A stretch of 6,554 nucleotides of DNA from an uncultured Clostridia bacterium. GTDB lineage: Bacteria > Bacillota > Clostridia > Christensenellales > Borkfalkiaceae. Each line of letters begins with the position of its first letter. Position 1 is the stretch's first letter. Positions 1 through 6,058 of the stretch are shown here, piece after piece. The translations under genes and the position numbers were made by a program. The notes beneath the pieces are model-generated. The model was not told the DNA's origin and made no database searches. It saw only the letters and a list, made by a program, of their open reading frames with translations. The DNA is taken from positions 1-6,554 of the forward strand of contig CAMOXE010000145.1 of the NCBI GenBank assembly GCA_946628865.1. Direction: 5' to 3'.

Positions 1-666
1 TTTCTCGGTACGGGAAAATCCGTCCGACTTTTTATCGCTCACATATTGCAGAAAATACTTTTCGGTAAGTTTTCTCGCCGTTTCCGACGTTATATTCCCC
101 GCAAAAGAAAGCACGATATTGTCGGCGTTGTAAAACCTGCTTTTATAAGACAGAATATCGGACCTGGTAAACTTTTTAACGTTTTTCTTCGGACCTAAAA
201 TAGTTCTTCCCAAGCCTTCGCCGCCGAAATACGCCTCCGAAAGTTTATCAAGGCAGAGATCTTCCGGGGTGTCCTCGGACATGTTGATCTCCTCGATAAT
301 AACGTCGCGCTCACGGCTGAGTTCTTTTTCATCGTATACCGAATTTAAAAACAAATCGGACAATAGTTCAAAAGATCTCTCTATTGAATTTATGGTGGAC
401 TTGACGTAATAACACGTCATATCTTTCGACGTAAAGGCATTTACCTGAGAGCCTATACAATCGAAAGCGTCCGAAAGTTCAAATGCGGAATACTTCTCCG
501 TGCCTTTGAAATTGACGTGTTCGATAAAATGCGAGATGCCGTTATTGTCGGCGTTCTCCTCCCTGCTGCCCGCGCCGACGAATATTCCCATACTCGCCGA
601 AAGCATTCCGGGCATTTCGTTTACCACTATTTTAAGTCCGTTTTCGTATTTTTTGTAATAAGCCAT
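1..666 (-). CDS. M16 family zinc metallopeptidase (MlpA/YmxG-like), N-terminal part; runs off the left edge
   Basis: This is the first 222 codons of an insulinase/processing-peptidase-like protease; the frame is open to base 1, so the C-terminal half is outside. What is seen: the inverted zinc motif HxxEH as HFIEH at residues 46-50, followed by FKGT. About 76 residues on comes the EEI stretch with E126 as likely third zinc ligand, and E119 matches the other conserved Glu. GRTILGP near residues 152-158 and a YNADNIVLSFAGN-type strand at 179-191 also fit the family. Full members have about 400-430 residues. The ATG at 666 has an AAAGGAT SD 6 nt upstream that overlaps the TAA of the deacetylase gene, so the two are probably translated together. 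Family knowledge: cytoplasmic M16B peptidases; in Bacillus mlpA lies directly after ylxY, as here. The substrate is unknown. The family call is near certain; the MlpA orthology rests on synteny. Confidence 0.95.
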   Translation of the reverse strand, partial: MAYYKKYENGLKIVVNEMPGMLSASMGIFVGAGSREENADNNGISHFIEHVNFKGTEKYSAFELSDAFDCIGSQVNAFTSKDMTCYYVKSTINSIERSFELLSDLFLNSVYDEKELSRERDVIIEEINMSEDTPEDLCLDKLSEAYFGGEGLGRTILGPKKNVKKFTRSDILSYKSRFYNADNIVLSFAGNITSETARKLTEKYFLQYVSDKKSDGFSRTEK

Positions 667-675
667 TAAAATCCT

Positions 676-1389
676 TTAGGTCAAGCACTCCGTTACGGTT
701 ACCGCGCTTAAACCGACGCTGTCGTAATATGTAAGAATATCCGGCAAAGCCTTAAGCGTATGCGATTTCGGGTGCATGAGTATGAAATCGCCCGCCTCGA
801 TATTCTTTACCGCTCTATTATACACCGTTTTTTCGTTTTTGTCACGCCAATCGACGGTATCTTTCGTCCACATTACGGTTTTATAAGATAATTTTTCCGC
901 AACTTTAAGCGTCGTTTCCGAATACGCGCCGGACGGCGGAGCGAAAAGCGTAATCTGATAACCCGTCATTTTCTTTAATAAATTTTCAGTCGATAGCATT
1001 TCGTCCCTGTTGCCCGCCTCGTCTAATTTCGAGTGGTCTTTATGGAAATACCCGTGGCTGCCGATTTCATGCCCTTCGGAGAGTATCCTTAGTACGGTTT
1101 CTTCGTTGTCATCCGCCCAACAACCGCCTATAAAGAACGTCGCTTTTGCACCGCAAGTCTTTAAGACGTCGAGTATGCCGTTGACGATAGCCGTACCTTC
1201 GTAGACGTTAAACATAAGGCAGACTTCGCCGCCATCCCTTTTGCCGTGGTATATAGGCTCGTAACTGTTGTTTCCCGATATAAAAACCGCCTCGCTCGGT
1301 AAAAAGCATACTGCGCCTACGCCTACTGCCAAAGCGCATAATATCGACGCGGTTAAAACATTCAAGCGTTTCTCATTTAGTTTTTTCAA
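676..1389 (-). CDS. Membrane-anchored NodB-fold polysaccharide deacetylase-like protein (YlxY type), catalytic Asp pair lost
   Basis: A 237-residue protein with a basic N-terminus and one hydrophobic segment (about residues 10-31), probably a signal anchor placing the domain outside the membrane. The NodB domain follows. ATFFIGG is at 83-89. The zinc motif is H112-x3-H116 in the GSHGYFHKDH region, WTKDTVDW is at 174-181, and LMHP with H206 is at 204-207. Motif 1, normally TFDDG, reads MFNVYEG (59-65), so the catalytic-base Asp is N61 and the metal-ligand Asp is V62. Motif 3, normally RxPYG, reads APPSGAY (150-156). From memory, clostridial YlxY-like homologs share this NVYWG/APPSG pattern, so it is a subfamily trait rather than a fresh mutation. 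Activity on peptidoglycan is doubtful; a structural or altered hydrolytic role in the envelope or spore is possible. The start is TTG, chosen because GAGGT lies 7 nt upstream and the anchor begins there. It is the first gene of an operon with the M16 peptidase, 9 nt apart. Confidence 0.93.
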   Translation of the reverse strand: MKKLNEKRLNVLTASILCALAVGVGAVCFLPSEAVFISGNNSYEPIYHGKRDGGEVCLMFNVYEGTAIVNGILDVLKTCGAKATFFIGGCWADDNEETVLRILSEGHEIGSHGYFHKDHSKLDEAGNRDEMLSTENLLKKMTGYQITLFAPPSGAYSETTLKVAEKLSYKTVMWTKDTVDWRDKNEKTVYNRAVKNIEAGDFILMHPKSHTLKALPDILTYYDSVGLSAVTVTECLT

Positions 1390-1396
1390 TATTTTT

Positions 1397-1401
1397 ACCT
1401 C
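1397..1401 (-). promoter_or_regulatory. Ribosome binding site supporting the TTG start of the deacetylase-like gene
   Basis: On the minus strand this reads GAGGT, 7 nt before the TTG codon at 1389-1387. No ATG is available near this point in the frame and the hydrophobic anchor begins directly after it, so this SD decides the start. Confidence 0.7.
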
Positions 1402-1411
1402 TATACAATAT

Positions 1412-1417
1412 ATTATA
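1412..1417 (-). promoter_or_regulatory. Possible -10 box for the deacetylase-M16 operon
   Basis: The minus strand reads TATAAT here, about 25 nt upstream of the TTG start. At 16-18 nt upstream there is no good -35 (best CCGGTT), so either the promoter is weak, it uses another sigma factor, or the match is chance in AT-rich DNA. A promoter must lie in this gap because the upstream neighbour is divergent. Confidence 0.3.
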
Positions 1418-1424
1418 AATTTCC

Positions 1425-1453
1425 TTGTTTTATTAACCGGAAAGTGATATAAT
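1425..1453 (+). promoter_or_regulatory. Strong sigma-A-type promoter with extended -10, driving the SDR gene
   Basis: The -35 TTGTTT (1425-1430), a 17-nt spacer and a perfect -10 TATAAT (1448-1453), preceded by TGA to give an extended -10 (TGnTATAAT). The expected start is near 1460, leaving a leader of about 130 nt before the SDR ATG. It overlaps the region where the divergent deacetylase promoter must lie. Confidence 0.8.
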
Positions 1454-1481
1454 GAGAGGGAAAAGAACTGTTTTCGGGTAT

Positions 1482-1562
1482 TTTAAAGCGTCTTTAAATG
1501 AAAACGATTTTTTCGTTTAAAGACAAAATCGACTTTTTGTCGCGGAACAAATATTTATTCCG
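1482..1562 (+). promoter_or_regulatory. Structured 5' leader of the SDR transcript, with competing hairpins
   Basis: The 15-bp stem pairs 1490-1504 with 1510-1524 (one G-U pair, loop CGATT). Its left arm contains CTTTAAA (1492-1498), which can instead pair with TTTAAAG at 1482-1488 (7 bp, loop 3). Its right arm ends in GAC, which can be taken by a second hairpin, GACAAAA (1522-1528) with TTTTGTC (1535-1541). A third hairpin pairs CGGAA (1543-1547) with TTCCG (1558-1562). None is followed by a U-run on either strand, so these are not intrinsic terminators. It matches no riboswitch class I know. Mutually exclusive folds suggest leader control, or simply a stabilised mRNA 5' end; chance pairing in AT-rich DNA is a real alternative for the shorter stems. 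Confidence 0.45.
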
Positions 1563-1591
1563 TAGCATTTTAATCTTTTAATATATCTATT

Positions 1592-2410
1592 ATGGACAGA
1601 TTATTCGGAAAAACGATAATATTAAGCGGAGCGTCGTCGGGAATAGGCAGAAAATTTGCCGAAGAACTCGCTATCAATCATAATTGCAAAATTATCGCTA
1701 TAGCGCGCGACGAAAGCAAAATAAACGACCTCAATGAATTTTTAAATGACAGAGGCTGCGCGCTTTACAAATACTACCTCTTCGACGTCGCTGAAGAAGT
1801 CGGGTGGGCAAACCTTCGTGACTCCCTCATCGGAGAGAGCATAAAAATAGACGCAGTAATAAACTGCGCCGGTTTTTTACCGCCGTTTAAAAAATTCGAC
1901 AAATTCACGATTGAAGAATATAGACGAATTTTCGACGTTGACTTTTATTCGTGCGTATATTCCGTAAAATATACTTTACCTTTAATAGAGCATAGCGATT
2001 TCCCCGCTATTATTAACGTATCGAGCAGTTCCGCGCTTTGCACTTTTGCGGGAATAAGCGGATATTCGGCGGCAAAATCCGCGCTTAAAAGTTTTACGCT
2101 TTCTCTTGCGGAAGAATACCGCGGAAAGATATATTTCGGCTGCGTATGCCCGGGGTTTACCAAAACGAATATCTTTTCAAACCTTTCCGTTTCGGACGAA
2201 GAATTTAAAATAACGCAAAAACTATCAAGCGATTGCGAAAAGATAGTCAAAAAATCCATTAAAAAGATAAACGCGAAAAAAACCTTGATAATCGTAGGTT
2301 ACGACGCGAAACTAATGAATTTCTTCTATAAAACGGCGCCGATCACAACCGCAAAAGTCATATCTCGAATATTGAGAAAATCAAAACTTAAATTATTTAA
2401 AGAAATTTAA
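1592..2410 (+). CDS. Short-chain dehydrogenase/reductase (classical SDR, NAD(P)-dependent), substrate unknown
   Basis: A 272-residue Rossmann-fold oxidoreductase. What is seen: the cofactor glycine motif SGASSGIG at 12-19; R39 after the second strand, which usually favours NADPH; DV at 65-66; NCAG at 91-94 (family NNAG); catalytic S145, Y158 and K162 in the YSAAK motif; CPGF at 186-189. The catalytic Asn of the family's DVN motif appears as D117 (codon GAC), an unusual replacement in the Asn-Ser-Tyr-Lys tetrad. The C-terminal tail of about 45 residues is basic with hydrophobic patches, as in DltE/YqjQ-type SDRs of broad specificity. It stands alone between its own promoter and terminator, divergent from the ylxY-like gene. 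The ATG at 1592 is the only start before the glycine motif, but no SD is visible; the preceding 20 nt are AT-rich. The fold and class are secure; the reaction is not predictable. Confidence 0.95.
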   Translation: MDRLFGKTIILSGASSGIGRKFAEELAINHNCKIIAIARDESKINDLNEFLNDRGCALYKYYLFDVAEEVGWANLRDSLIGESIKIDAVINCAGFLPPFKKFDKFTIEEYRRIFDVDFYSCVYSVKYTLPLIEHSDFPAIINVSSSSALCTFAGISGYSAAKSALKSFTLSLAEEYRGKIYFGCVCPGFTKTNIFSNLSVSDEEFKITQKLSSDCEKIVKKSIKKINAKKTLIIVGYDAKLMNFFYKTAPITTAKVISRILRKSKLKLFKEI

Positions 2411-2439
2411 GCGCGCGCCGTCGGGCGCGCGCTCGTTTT
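2410..2439. terminator. Bidirectional intrinsic terminator between convergent SDR gene and reductase operon
   Basis: GCGCGCGCC (2411-2419) pairs with GGCGCGCGC (2424-2432) around the loop GTCG, with A2410-T2433 extending the stem to 10 bp. On the plus strand the stem is followed by CGTTTTA; on the minus strand by TTAAATTTCTTT. It starts at the last base of the SDR stop codon and lies 5 nt beyond the end of the iron-ADH gene. It is the most GC-rich short stretch in the window. Confidence 0.88.
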
Positions 2440-2444
2440 ATCCG

Positions 2445-3611
2445 TCACAGACTTTCGCTTAGAATCCGAACGACTTCGTCGCGGTTGAGCGTCTTATAAC
2501 CGCCGTCGAGTATAATGGTCGCGTCGGCTATGCCTTCAATCATATCCTTAGTCGCGCCGAGTTCGGAAAGTGTAAGAGCAACGCCTATTTTACGCATCCA
2601 TTTTTCCATTTCGGCTAAGCCCTCTTCCGCGATTTCGGTATCGGTTTTTCCGTTTTCGGCAACTCCCCAAACCTCGACGGCAAATCGTCTGAATTTGCTT
2701 AGACCGTATGGGAGAATATGCCTGTAATACGGCAAAGAGACCGCCGACAAGGTCATACCGTGCGTTGCGTCGGTATACCCTCCCGCCGCTTGTCCGAGCA
2801 TATGCACCATCCAGTCGGTCGTTTTCCCGCGGGAAATCAGCGTGTTGAGCGCCCACGTCGCCGCCCACATTATATTCGAGCGCGCCTCGTAATTTTCGGG
2901 GTCATCTATCGCTACGAGCGAATTTTTAATAACCGATTTCATCAGCGCTTCCGCAAGATAGTCGCTTACGTTATCGTCTGTACCGGAGAAATACTGTTCG
3001 CAAATATGATTAAAAACATCGTAAATACCCGCCACCATTTGTCTTTTCGGCAGAGAGAAAGTAAATTTCGGATTTAATATCGAGAACTTCGGCATAACCT
3101 CTTCGCCGAAAACGTGTCCGATTTTTTGATGTGTGTCGTGATTCGTAATTACCGATCCGCCGTTCATTTCCGAACCTGTACCCGCCATGGTAAGTATGCA
3201 ACCGACGGGAACGATCTCGCAAGTCGGCTCGTCGAATTTGACGAAATACTTTTCCCACGGATCTTCGTCGGTGTTTACCGATACCGATACCGCTTTTGCA
3301 TAGTCGCAGCAGGATCCGCCGCCGACGGCAAGCAAAAGATCGGCATTATGCGCTTTGGCTATCTTTACACCCTCGCGAAGTTTATCCGCCGTAGGGTTAG
3401 GCATTACGCCCGCGTCCTCGACGACGTTTTTGCCGTTCGCCTTTAAAATCGATATAACCGCGTCGTACACGCCGTTCTTTTTTATCGAACCGCCGCCGTA
3501 TATCAATACGACGTTTTTGCCGTATTTAGGCAATTCGTCGTTTAAATACTTTAACGAATCGTCTCCGAAATAAAGTTTAGTCGCGTTTTTATAACTGAAA
3601 TTCCCAAGCAT
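2445..3611 (-). CDS. Iron-containing alcohol dehydrogenase, YqhD/BDH type (NADPH-dependent aldehyde reductase)
   Basis: A 388-residue group III alcohol dehydrogenase, full length for the family, cytoplasmic. N-terminal dinucleotide-binding part: GGGS at 39-42, the form seen in NADPH-using YqhD and butanol dehydrogenases, then VGGGSCCD at 96-103 and AGTGSEMN at 143-150. The C-terminal helical metal domain carries all four iron ligands: D198 and H202 in the DVFNH segment, H270 in the MVHMLG segment, and H284 in the ATHGM segment. Their spacing is nearly that of E. coli YqhD (D194, H198, H267, H281). The likely reaction is NADPH-dependent reduction of short-chain or toxic aldehydes to alcohols. 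It is the last gene of the five-gene operon. The SD (AAGGGGG, 9 nt before the ATG) contains the TAA of the preceding gene, indicating coupled translation. An NADH-using butanol dehydrogenase is the alternative; the exact substrate is unknown. Confidence 0.96.
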   Translation of the reverse strand: MLGNFSYKNATKLYFGDDSLKYLNDELPKYGKNVVLIYGGGSIKKNGVYDAVISILKANGKNVVEDAGVMPNPTADKLREGVKIAKAHNADLLLAVGGGSCCDYAKAVSVSVNTDEDPWEKYFVKFDEPTCEIVPVGCILTMAGTGSEMNGGSVITNHDTHQKIGHVFGEEVMPKFSILNPKFTFSLPKRQMVAGIYDVFNHICEQYFSGTDDNVSDYLAEALMKSVIKNSLVAIDDPENYEARSNIMWAATWALNTLISRGKTTDWMVHMLGQAAGGYTDATHGMTLSAVSLPYYRHILPYGLSKFRRFAVEVWGVAENGKTDTEIAEEGLAEMEKWMRKIGVALTLSELGATKDMIEGIADATIILDGGYKTLNRDEVVRILSESL

Positions 3612-3626
3612 TATAAGTTTACCCCC

Positions 3627-4163
3627 TTATACGTTTTTACCTAATTCATAGGCTCTTTTCAGACCTTCGTTGCAGGCTATGTCGCCGCCATCGGTTACTC
3701 CGCCGATAAACAACGTTCCCGCTAACGTCGCGTTTTCAAAACAATCCACCCAGCCTTGAACGCCCTTTATCGCTCCGTCCGGCGTATACGCCTCGGTATC
3801 GGTTGCGACGGAGAGAAGATAAACTTCTCTGAATTTATAATCTTTTGCGTAAAGCGCGTTTGCGCGGTCGATAAGCGTTTTCATTTGCCCGCTCATTTCG
3901 TAGTAATAAATGGGCGTTGCCCAAACTATTACGTCCGCTTTTTCCATTTTATCCACGATTTCTATCGCGTCGTCGTTTATAACGCAGCGGCCTATCTTCT
4001 GACAAGCGAAACACCCACTGCAAAACGCTATGTTTTTATCTTTTAAAGATACTATTTCGACTGAGTTTCCGACTTCTTCCGCACCTTTCTTAAATTCTTC
4101 GGCAAGAAGATGAGAATTGCTGTTCTTTCTTAAACTCGTGCTGATTATCAATACGTTTTTCAT
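3627..4163 (-). CDS. NADPH-dependent FMN reductase / iron-sulfur-flavoprotein-like oxidoreductase
   Basis: A 178-residue flavodoxin-fold protein. The phosphate-binding loop for FMN is STSLRKNSNS at 8-17. TPIYYYEMSGQMKTLIDR (83-100) is the typical second flavin-contact and dimer segment, and FIGGVTDGG (152-160) follows. Between the first and second strands are four Cys: C48, C51, C54 and C60, i.e. C-x2-C-x2-C-x5-C. That spacing is the compact 4Fe-4S motif of the Isf family of anaerobes, so the protein may pass electrons between a ferredoxin-like donor and FMN. The family also includes members annotated simply as NAD(P)H-dependent oxidoreductases, so the cluster is inferred, not shown. It is fourth in the operon: its ATG lies 2 nt after the aldo/keto reductase stop, and its SD (GAGGG) is inside the last codons of that gene. 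Confidence 0.92.
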   Translation of the reverse strand: MKNVLIISTSLRKNSNSHLLAEEFKKGAEEVGNSVEIVSLKDKNIAFCSGCFACQKIGRCVINDDAIEIVDKMEKADVIVWATPIYYYEMSGQMKTLIDRANALYAKDYKFREVYLLSVATDTEAYTPDGAIKGVQGWVDCFENATLAGTLFIGGVTDGGDIACNEGLKRAYELGKNV

Positions 4164-4165
4164 TT

Positions 4166-5005
4166 TTATTCCCTCTCATAGGTCGGTTTAAACGCTAAAA
4201 ACGCGTCAAGCCTTTCTTCCGTTCTGTTATAACGCCTATTCCCGGAATTCAATTCCGCTATGTTGTCCATATCATCTTTTGAAAGCGTAAAATCAAATAT
4301 ATCTATATTGTCTTTTATATGCTCTTTATTTTTACTTCCGGGAATAACTATAAATCCCATTTGCGTATGCCACTTTAAAACGATTTGCGCGGCAGATTTG
4401 CCGTAATGTGCGGCAATTTTTTTAATTATAGGACTTTCCAGCAATTCCGCCGTCATACCCTTTCCGCCGAGCGGATACCAAGACATTATTCTTATATCGT
4501 TCGGCTCGATTATCTTTCTTAACTCGTCTTGCGGGAAGAACGGGTGACATTCGACTTGAATAACTTGCGGTAAGACGTCGAATTCTTCTAATAATTCTCT
4601 TATAAATTCGCCCTCGAAATTAGATACGCCTATCGCCTTTACCGTTCCGGCTTTATACGCTTTTACAAGTTGCTTATACCCCTCGCGCCAATTTTTAGTG
4701 GGCTGATGAATAAACAGCAAGTCGATATAGTCGGTTCCAAGCCTATCCAAAGTTTCTTGTATCGCGTTGGGGTTCTCATATTCGCTCGGCCAAAGTTTGG
4801 TCGATAAAAAGATGTCCTTCCTATCTACGCCGCTCGCTTTCATAGCCCTTCCTACCGCGCGCTCGTTTACATAAGCGTTGGCGGTGTCTATGAGGCGATA
4901 ACCGAGTTTTAATGCCTCTGAAACGCTGTTCTCCGCTTCGGAGGGGGAAAGTAAAAAAGTACCTATGCCGACGCTCGGCATTTCAATTCCGTTGTTTAAT
5001 TTCAC
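4166..5005 (-). CDS. Aldo/keto reductase (prokaryotic DkgA/GR-like subfamily)
   Basis: A 279-residue TIM-barrel NADPH-dependent carbonyl reductase with the complete catalytic tetrad at canonical positions: D40 and Y45 in the LIDTANAY region, K70 in STKLW, and H100 in LLFIH. Other family marks are GVSNFE at 126-131, QVECHPF at 150-156, SWYPLGG at 175-181, and IPGSKNKEHIKDN at 221-233. In that cofactor loop the family Lys and Arg that contact the NADPH 2'-phosphate are replaced by G223 and H229, as in many bacterial members, so cofactor strength could differ. Likely substrates are aldehydes, dicarbonyls such as methylglyoxal, or keto sugars. It is the third gene of the operon. The start is GTG, 1 nt after the stop of the flavodoxin gene, with AAAGGAG 10 nt upstream; the frame is closed by TAA shortly upstream, so no ATG alternative exists. 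Pairing with a YqhD-like ADH recalls E. coli yqhD-dkgA. Confidence 0.96.
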   Translation of the reverse strand: MKLNNGIEMPSVGIGTFLLSPSEAENSVSEALKLGYRLIDTANAYVNERAVGRAMKASGVDRKDIFLSTKLWPSEYENPNAIQETLDRLGTDYIDLLFIHQPTKNWREGYKQLVKAYKAGTVKAIGVSNFEGEFIRELLEEFDVLPQVIQVECHPFFPQDELRKIIEPNDIRIMSWYPLGGKGMTAELLESPIIKKIAAHYGKSAAQIVLKWHTQMGFIVIPGSKNKEHIKDNIDIFDFTLSKDDMDNIAELNSGNRRYNRTEERLDAFLAFKPTYERE

Positions 5006-5006
5006 G

Positions 5007-5519
5007 TTACACGTTCTCCTTTATCCATTTTTCTATTTTTTGTTTTGAATCTCTTACAGTCGAGCCGACTATCGCAAGTCCTTGCTTTAAATTCGCGCCG
5101 ACGCATATTTTCTTTATATCCGACGGCACGTTTGCAAGTCCGCTTCCTTCATGCGTGGTAAACGGCATGACCGTCTTACCGCTGAAATCAAGCCTTTCAA
5201 GTTCGGTAAACATCGGTTGCGGTAACGTTCCCCAATACACCGGACCGCCGATGAATATTACGTCGTAACCGCTTATATCGTCTAAATAGTTTTTAAGTTC
5301 GGGTTTTTCTCCCCTGCTCTGCTCGTCTTTAGCCTCTTTGATACAAGCCATATATTCTTTTGCATACGGCGTTTTTCTTTCGACCTTAAAAATATCCGCG
5401 CCGAGTATATCTCGGATATATTCCGCAACGACTTCGGTATTTCCCTTATCGATATAACGCATCGTGCCGCCGAAATAGTTCTCGTCCGCTCTGCTGAAAT
5501 AAATTACCAGACTTTTCAT
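5007..5519 (-). CDS. Flavodoxin-like protein (flavodoxin_4 type)
   Basis: A 170-residue flavodoxin-fold protein, probably an FMN-binding electron carrier or small quinone/flavin reductase. It opens with SLVIYFSRADENYFGG (3-18), the phosphate loop of this short-chain flavodoxin family, with GNTEVVAEYI at 26-35. PVYWGTLPQPM at 93-103 supplies the aromatic W97 flavin contact, and TTHEGSGL at 121-128 is the second flavin loop. The frame is open 26 codons further upstream to a possible start at 5597, but the ATG at 5519 is chosen because AAAGGAG lies 8 nt before it and the flavodoxin strand begins right there. The ATG overlaps the TGA of the TetR gene (ATGA, 4 nt), so the two are coupled. It is second in the operon and may feed or share electrons with the other reductases; the partner is unknown. 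Confidence 0.94.
   Translation of the reverse strand: MKSLVIYFSRADENYFGGTMRYIDKGNTEVVAEYIRDILGADIFKVERKTPYAKEYMACIKEAKDEQSRGEKPELKNYLDDISGYDVIFIGGPVYWGTLPQPMFTELERLDFSGKTVMPFTTHEGSGLANVPSDIKKICVGANLKQGLAIVGSTVRDSKQKIEKWIKENV
5016..5022 (-). promoter_or_regulatory. Ribosome binding site supporting the GTG start of the aldo/keto reductase
   Basis: AAAGGAG on the minus strand, inside the last codons of the flavodoxin gene and 10 nt before the GTG at 5005-5003. Confidence 0.7.
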
Positions 5520-6052
5520 TTTAATTTCTCCTTTATTACGTTTAAATAATCCGATATTATATTTTCGGGATCGATCTCGCCGTCGGTAAAACACCACAAA
5601 TTCAAAGCCCCGTAATACACGCTTACGATTTCGTCGGAAAGATATTTATCGTTTACGATTTCTTCAATAGACTTTCTGTCGTAAGCGAGTTTACTCTTTC
5701 CGTAAAAACTACCTTTTACGCTTTGAGAAAACCACTCCTGAGCCATTTTTATACCGCATTTTTTGATATGCTTTACCGAGAATAGAAGAAAGTATTCGAG
5801 CCTGCTCGCTTTATCTTTATCCTCTCCCGTTTTCATTTCATTGTAAAACAGATTTATTCCTTGCTCGATTAAATCCTCTTTAGTCTTAAAATGAATGTAA
5901 AACGCGCCTTTCGAGACCCCCGCGGTTTCGGTTATTTCGTTTACCGAAACGTTTTCAAAGCCTTTTTCGTTTATCAATCTTAAAGCGCATTCGATTATTC
6001 GTCTCTTGTTTTCGTTTGATTTATTTGCTCTCGTTTCGTTATTGTACTTCAC
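5516..6052 (-). CDS. TetR/AcrR-family transcriptional repressor, first gene of the reductase operon
   Basis: A one-component regulator of 178 residues when started at the GTG at 6052. The N-terminal helix-turn-helix domain runs about 16-62: KRRIIECALRLINEKGF (16-32), NEITETAGVSKGAFYIHF (38-55) with the recognition helix around SKGAFYIHF, then KTKEDL (56-61). The C-terminal helical ligand-binding domain shows no recognisable subfamily signature. The frame stays open upstream to a TTG at 6082, but that codon lies inside the promoter, so transcripts from it would not contain that start. GTG 6052 coincides with the predicted +1 and is the only start codon before the HTH. The gene's TGA overlaps the flavodoxin ATG. 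A palindrome in its own promoter suggests autorepression with release by the substrate of the reductases or an electrophile; this is inference. The family call is secure; the exact start is moderately so. Confidence 0.93.
   Translation of the reverse strand: MKYNNETRANKSNENKRRIIECALRLINEKGFENVSVNEITETAGVSKGAFYIHFKTKEDLIEQGINLFYNEMKTGEDKDKASRLEYFLLFSVKHIKKCGIKMAQEWFSQSVKGSFYGKSKLAYDRKSIEEIVNDKYLSDEIVSVYYGALNLWCFTDGEIDPENIISDYLNVIKEKLK
5528..5534 (-). promoter_or_regulatory. Ribosome binding site that fixes the flavodoxin start
   Basis: AAAGGAG on the minus strand, within the end of the TetR gene and 8 nt before the ATG at 5519. It favours the 170-residue product over a start at 5597. Confidence 0.8.
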
Positions 6053-6058
6053 GATTAC

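Noticed and set aside
1490..1524. Intrinsic terminator in the divergent intergenic region
   Set aside because: The 15-bp hairpin has no U-tract on either strand and lies downstream of a strong plus-strand promoter, so it fits a leader structure better.
1945..2259. Minus-strand frame of 104 codons inside the SDR gene
   Set aside because: It is antisense to the conserved YSAAK and CPGF regions of a clear SDR, with no SD or recognisable protein features.
2590..3446. Overlapping frames on both strands across the iron-ADH gene
   Set aside because: They are Arg- and Ser-rich with no domain signatures and no SD, and they lie within a full-length, motif-complete ADH; they are by-products of its codon usage.
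5007..5519. BilS-like flavodoxin of the bilirubin reductase system
   Set aside because: The neighbours are an AKR, an Isf-like protein and an iron ADH; no BilR-type flavoenzyme is in the window, and the flavodoxin motifs alone are not specific.
5520..5597. A 26-codon N-terminal extension of the flavodoxin-like protein
   Set aside because: It lies inside the TetR coding region and adds a basic tail before the conserved first strand. The ATG at 5519 has a clear AAAGGAG at 8 nt and an ATGA overlap with the TetR stop.
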